A DNA stretch of 64,000 nt from Dactylellina haptotyla (Eukaryota; Ascomycota; Orbiliomycetes; Orbiliales; Orbiliaceae), in NCBI GenBank assembly GCA_031310005.1, contig CM062386.1, positions 1,054,001 to 1,118,000 of the forward strand, given 5' to 3'. Position numbers and translations under genes: made by a program. The notes beneath the pieces are model-generated. The model did no database searches. It was not told where the DNA came from and saw nothing but the letters and a program-made list of their open reading frames with translations. Shown here piece after piece: positions 59,920 to 64,000 of this stretch; the first letter of the stretch is position 1, and each line of letters starts with the position of its first letter.

Positions 59920-62900
59920 ACAAATGTCCCTAGTGTTAAGGATAAACCATATATATATAGATATAAGTTTGGTACGAAGCTGTTTCGGAAGTTCGATTTC
60001 TTCGATTTCTGCGGGCCAGATTGTGTCATTAGAGCGCGATGTCTTTAGGACTGAACTACTAACAGAGGTATGCAATTACCATTCGCACAACTGAAGCTTA
60101 AACATCAAACTGAAGTGATCGTTTTAGAGCTGGAGAGGACCCAAGCGCAAACCACAATGAGATATAATCTTGACGCGTCGCATTGGAATCATGGAATACA
60201 GCTCGCGCTTAATATCGCTTCTCAGGAGATAGTTTAAGAATAATATGCGGCCATGCAGATGCGGCATTCGTAAGACCGATGGAGCATATGTAAGGTTTTC
60301 TTATTGCCCAGACATCCTGTTGGATGATTCCGGGGACGCCCCGTAGCCGCCGATAAATCGACATTTATTCGCATCGAACAGCCCCGTGCTCGGGCGTGGC
60401 GAGTGTTCGAGTGCCTTAAACGTTTCTAGTATGATAGACACGTAGACCTGTGTACGAATCTTATAGCCACTAGCCATGCTTGCCATCCGCCTCTTGCGAG
60501 TAAGTGCGGTCATATTTTGGGGTATCTCTACATCTCGGATACAACCGATACAATGCCTGTGCCATAGTGGTATTATTCTATAGCACACTGCTGTCCAAAA
60601 CGTTGATTGTAACCTTGCTGGTAACATATAATTATTACGGTTTTTGATAATAATAATATAACTGGCCCTCTACAGCTTAATCACTAAATATATAATTTTG
60701 CCGTTTTAGAGTAGCTATTAATAGCCTAGACAGTAATGAATCCTCTGTTGTTATAGTTTCGTAACATCATTTTCAGGAATAGCCAGTGCAAGAACAGGAA
60801 GGCCCTTTAGTCAATCTTCATCATCTATGATCCTAATACTCCTGATATCTGAGTTCAAGGTAATGTAGACAAGGATTCTAGACCCTCGAGATCGGTTGCC
60901 CAAGAGACTCCCAAGAAAGTGGCCATTAGTCAGCCCCACCATGGCGACGAAAATTAGTTCTTGGATACAAGAGCCATAAAAATCGATAAGATTCCAAATA
61001 GGTATCCCTCAATAGTCTAGACCTCACTTACGTACCCTATGATTGGCAAAAAAATCCAAATGTAGAATTACATCGTGAGATCACAAGTTACATAAGATTC
61101 CAACTAAACTGACAAAACTTGCCATAGTTGCCGCATACATGTAACTTGCTGACGCCAGCCGTTATCGAGGAAAAAAGCGGCCCGGTAAATAGACTCTGCA
61201 AATCGTAACCCCAAGTGGACGCGACGCTTTCCAACTCGAGATAGTAAGGTCATTAGGCTAATAATATATCGGTTCGCCATATCAGTAGTTCTAACCGAAT
61301 AAATAACGCCATAATTAAACTCAATTAAAATTTCAGATTAAACCGGAAAAACTCTGCAGTGTTAGTCTAACCAAAAGCTAAGCCCCCCTAAGTTTCGTCC
61401 CCAGATAGTTATATTCCCTTTTGTAGACGGCACGATATCATTTTTAAAGATTCTTGGGACGAAGTGGAAATAATATCCTCTTGTTGAGGAGTTGCTCCGT
61501 CGATGCTGAGGACCCAGATCGTCGAAAATGCCATGAATCCTAAAAGGATATAGTTCCTCGATCGATGGAACTTAATCTTAATCTTTTAAGATATCGGCAC
61601 ATTACGAAACCTCGCACAAAATCAAGATATCTATCATGAGTTGCTTTTTTCCCTTACAACAACGGCCGCAAGCCGACGTTGTCTTGGTCAGGTAGTATGC
61701 ACGAATATGCAAGCAAAACGGCATTTATGATCACATGCCAACGTGCAGTGACGATGCCAATGGTAAATCCCGTTTGGTGAATATTTATTTTTTGCCATGT
61801 TACATTGAACCGAGATTATAACGCTGTCGCACTTGATGGTTTTTTCTTTCTTCCCTGCAGTACTTTACCTATGCTCTATACCTGATTGGGGCAATTCATA
61901 CTTTGGGTTTGCGATTTAGCGAGTTCAACATTATATTTTTTCAGTTCAATTTAGGTAACCTGTTAATATCGGTTGATACTGTTGAAGTGTTTTTTACCGG
62001 AAAGTAACTCGTGCCGCTACCAGGGTATCAAGGGTTTCCAATCAAGTGGTTGCAATTATCGATTGTTATCGCAACTTTTAATATCGGATCTTCTAGGTTC
62101 GGAAAAGAAGGTAATTATCGGACGAACCTAGCAGAGACGTGTTTTGTTACCTCACCATCCTTGCGTAAGCCATCTTCACCATGGTCGAGCATAGCGCTCG
62201 CTGGATCAGGAAAGCGACGAGTGGAACGGCTCGAACTATCGATAGTTAGTTCCTATGAAACCAAGGTTGTGCTTGGTGTAGTGCGGTTTTTTGCAACAAG
62301 GGCGGTAAATACGGGTTATTCTTGATAAACCTTCCGCGACGAAAAGACTGCTTTGCGACGGTGTGACGAGTCATTCGTCAACTCAGTCCGTCTTCCCGCT
62401 TCCGTTGATCGACACGAATTACTCTCAATACTATCCGTGTCTCGCGTATATATGCTCCTTGTTCAATTGTTTTTGTGATTAACATTCCATCTTGGATTGG
62501 AAGCTTAACCAGCAGAGTCAGAAAACGGCAATTGGACGGTAAGTGTAAGCATCAATTCCAAGCGCTCGATCTACGCATAGTTATGCTCAAAGACGAGTGT
62601 CGAAGACATCTATTGACGTGTATGAGACCACGAGCGCCACATCGGTATGTTGGCATATGTTCGGAAATAACCATCTACTTTCCCTCGGTTTACAAGGTAA
62701 GGGATGTCTGTCCGTCGTCGGATTTGAACAGTTGACCCGAGCAAACAGCGTTCGCAAACATGGCCCGCGAGCTCCGCTTTGCTGAAATGGTAGCTAGTAT
62801 CTGCACCATGCAAGTTCTTGACATATCGCGATGCCAGATGCAGAATTTGAAATGTTTCTCCGCTACAGTTTAATTGATCTTCAATTGGGAAGCCGTAAAC

Positions 62901-63057
62901 AGGTCCGGTGAGTTGGGAACTGTTGCATGTTTGGGTGACATGTCCAATGGGAAGCCGAGGAAGATTCGGGGCGCTTTAGTTTAAAGGGTCTTGGCAGCTG
63001 CGACCTTCCGTGCAATGCAGTCGAGACAATTGTAAAAGCTGATGCAGAACTGAGAGG

Positions 63058-63639
63058 ATGCAGAAGTCCTTGAGCAAGAAGCAGATATTTGCTGCACTCG
63101 ACCCCGAAGTCTCAGATTGCGATACGGATGATAGGATACCATATGCTGGGACGTCTTCACCGTTTATCGTCGCGCTCTTTCTCTCGCCTCGTGGAGTTGT
63201 CGAGCGGCGCTATCGCGTCTTCGAGGAGGCCGTGCATCCAGCAGTTTCAGCCTGCCTAATCTGGAGAGGGCAGCCGGGGATCGAGAGAGGCTGGACCCGT
63301 GTCTTTGATTTGAGCCTGATCACAAGGCAGCAGCTTCGCAGAGACGGCATCTCGATCAAATCCAGATCGATCGCGTTCCTGGTATACGCCAATATGCAAA
63401 ATCCAATTCTAATTCACATCAGGCCACGCTACCGGGCTGGGGAGAATAGAATTAAACGACTGAGGAGAAGGCCGAGCGACGAGCTGAGAATGCAAATGGA
63501 ACAAACGTGTGCTTCTGTCTCAGGGCTGTCTCATCAGAGTCACCGACCGATCGCGAGCTATGGCGGAGGCTCTTGTTCCTGTTCACTCTGTTATATCCGA
63601 AGAGGGCATGCGAGTGATTGGAAGGAACATGGTGGCTGA
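63058..63639 (+). CDS. Hypothetical protein, uncertain
   Basis: This single frame of 193 codons opens with ATG at 63058 (MQKSLSKKQIFAALDPEVSD) and stays open to 63639. Third codon positions favour G/C and the region is clearly GC-richer than the 9 kb before it, so it may be coding. It contains a hydrophobic stretch (SSPFIVALFLSPRGVV), several Arg-rich segments and a Cys-rich end (GGSCSCSLCYIRRGH). No domain is recognised. A second frame from an ATG at 63560 runs to 63802 (MAEALVPVHSVISEEGMRVI) and overlaps its end, so the true structure may be spliced and may continue beyond the window. Treat the product and both ends as unproven. Confidence 0.3.
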   Translation: MQKSLSKKQIFAALDPEVSDCDTDDRIPYAGTSSPFIVALFLSPRGVVERRYRVFEEAVHPAVSACLIWRGQPGIERGWTRVFDLSLITRQQLRRDGISIKSRSIAFLVYANMQNPILIHIRPRYRAGENRIKRLRRRPSDELRMQMEQTCASVSGLSHQSHRPIASYGGGSCSCSLCYIRRGHASDWKEHGG

Positions 63640-63802
63640 GACTCGTTCGCCATCCGCCAGCACTCGCACCGGTGCACCAACTAACGTTAGCGCAGAGGAA
63701 CCGCATCCTCAACACATTCCTCACCTGCGCATGCCCCATGCCGCATCCCCTTACTGCAACCGCCTCGATCCGGCATGCCGCACTGGCCCAGGTCCTCTGT
63801 GA

Positions 63803-64000
63803 AGATGCCGGAGTCCCCGACAGGTCAATGGCTCGATCCGGGAAAGGATATGACCTGGCTTGGCTCTCCCTTCATTCCATCACGAACCTGACTATCGTCG
63901 CCGGCGATAGCGCATCATCCGTCACTTGCGTGCTATTTTTAGCCTCCTATCTTCTTAATATTCTTCCCTTGGAAGGAACAGGAGAGCAAGAAAGAAAGAG
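63803..64000. other. Window end
   Basis: The last 198 bases contain no complete frame of note. If a gene begins at about 63.1 or 63.6 kb, it could continue through here and past the edge. Confidence 0.3.

Larger units (their letters stand above)
53963..63057. other. AT-richer gene-poor region
   Basis: About 9 kb with stop-rich frames on both strands and no recognisable gene. Notable items are a hairpin-like TAGGAGCT...AGCTCCTA at 55264-55288, an 18-bp near-tandem repeat at 59884-59919 and a short open frame near 59.5 kb (listed separately). I see no terminal repeats or polymerase-like or transposase-like frames, although strongly decayed elements could be missed by eye. Confidence 0.4.

Noticed and set aside
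54000-63000. Search for retroelement, DNA transposon or LINE coding parts and terminal repeats
   Set aside because: No polymerase, integrase or transposase-like motifs and no paired terminal repeats were seen by eye. Very old relics cannot be excluded.

Overview
The window looks like nuclear DNA of a filamentous ascomycete (Pezizomycotina; Leotiomycetes is only a guess). Protein-coding genes carry short introns of about 50-250 bases with GTAAGT-like donors and CTAAC-type branch points 10-30 bases before the acceptor. Products are typical fungal housekeeping proteins. I worked out exon structures by hand, by joining open frames at splice signals and checking phase and family conservation. No tool or database was used.

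Layout. 0.8-7 kb is gene-dense: a MARVEL-like four-helix membrane protein (+), BUD31/cwc14 (-), the Hsp70 exchange factor FES1 (-), the 25S rRNA methyltransferase BMT2 (+), and a small CRIB-domain protein (-). 7-18.6 kb is an 11.6-kb stretch with no gene I can support; its right end is the pyrimidine-rich leader of a forkhead transcription factor (18.6-20.8 kb, +; Hcm1/Sep1 type). 22-42.8 kb is gene-dense again: SPC1 (-), the CDK BUR1 (-, seven exons), a secreted purine nucleoside permease-family protein (-, eight exons), a GPI-type Cys-rich cell-surface protein (+), a WAPL/Rad61 cohesin-release factor (-), ELF1 (+), uracil phosphoribosyltransferase (-) and the GTP-cyclohydrolase-II-like URC1 (+, eight exons). 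From 42.8 kb to the end there is one well-supported gene, a Pro/Ser-rich protein at 50.3 kb, plus a few open frames of doubtful status. I recognise no retroelement, DNA transposon, rRNA or tRNA.

How the genes relate. BUD31, BUR1, ELF1 and the forkhead factor belong to splicing and transcription; FES1, BMT2 and SPC1 to protein and ribosome biogenesis; WAPL to chromatin. The most suggestive grouping is metabolic. UPRT and URC1 are divergent across one 1.8-kb intergenic region, and a nucleoside permease-family gene lies 10 kb away. This fits the fungal URC route of uracil catabolism, in which UPRT-type and URC1-type proteins act together. Points that most deserve a second look are that divergent pair, the SPEC-like CRIB-only protein, the long coding-like frame after the ELF1 stop codon, the repeated FDM-acidic motif in WAPL, and the 9-nt exon in SPC1.
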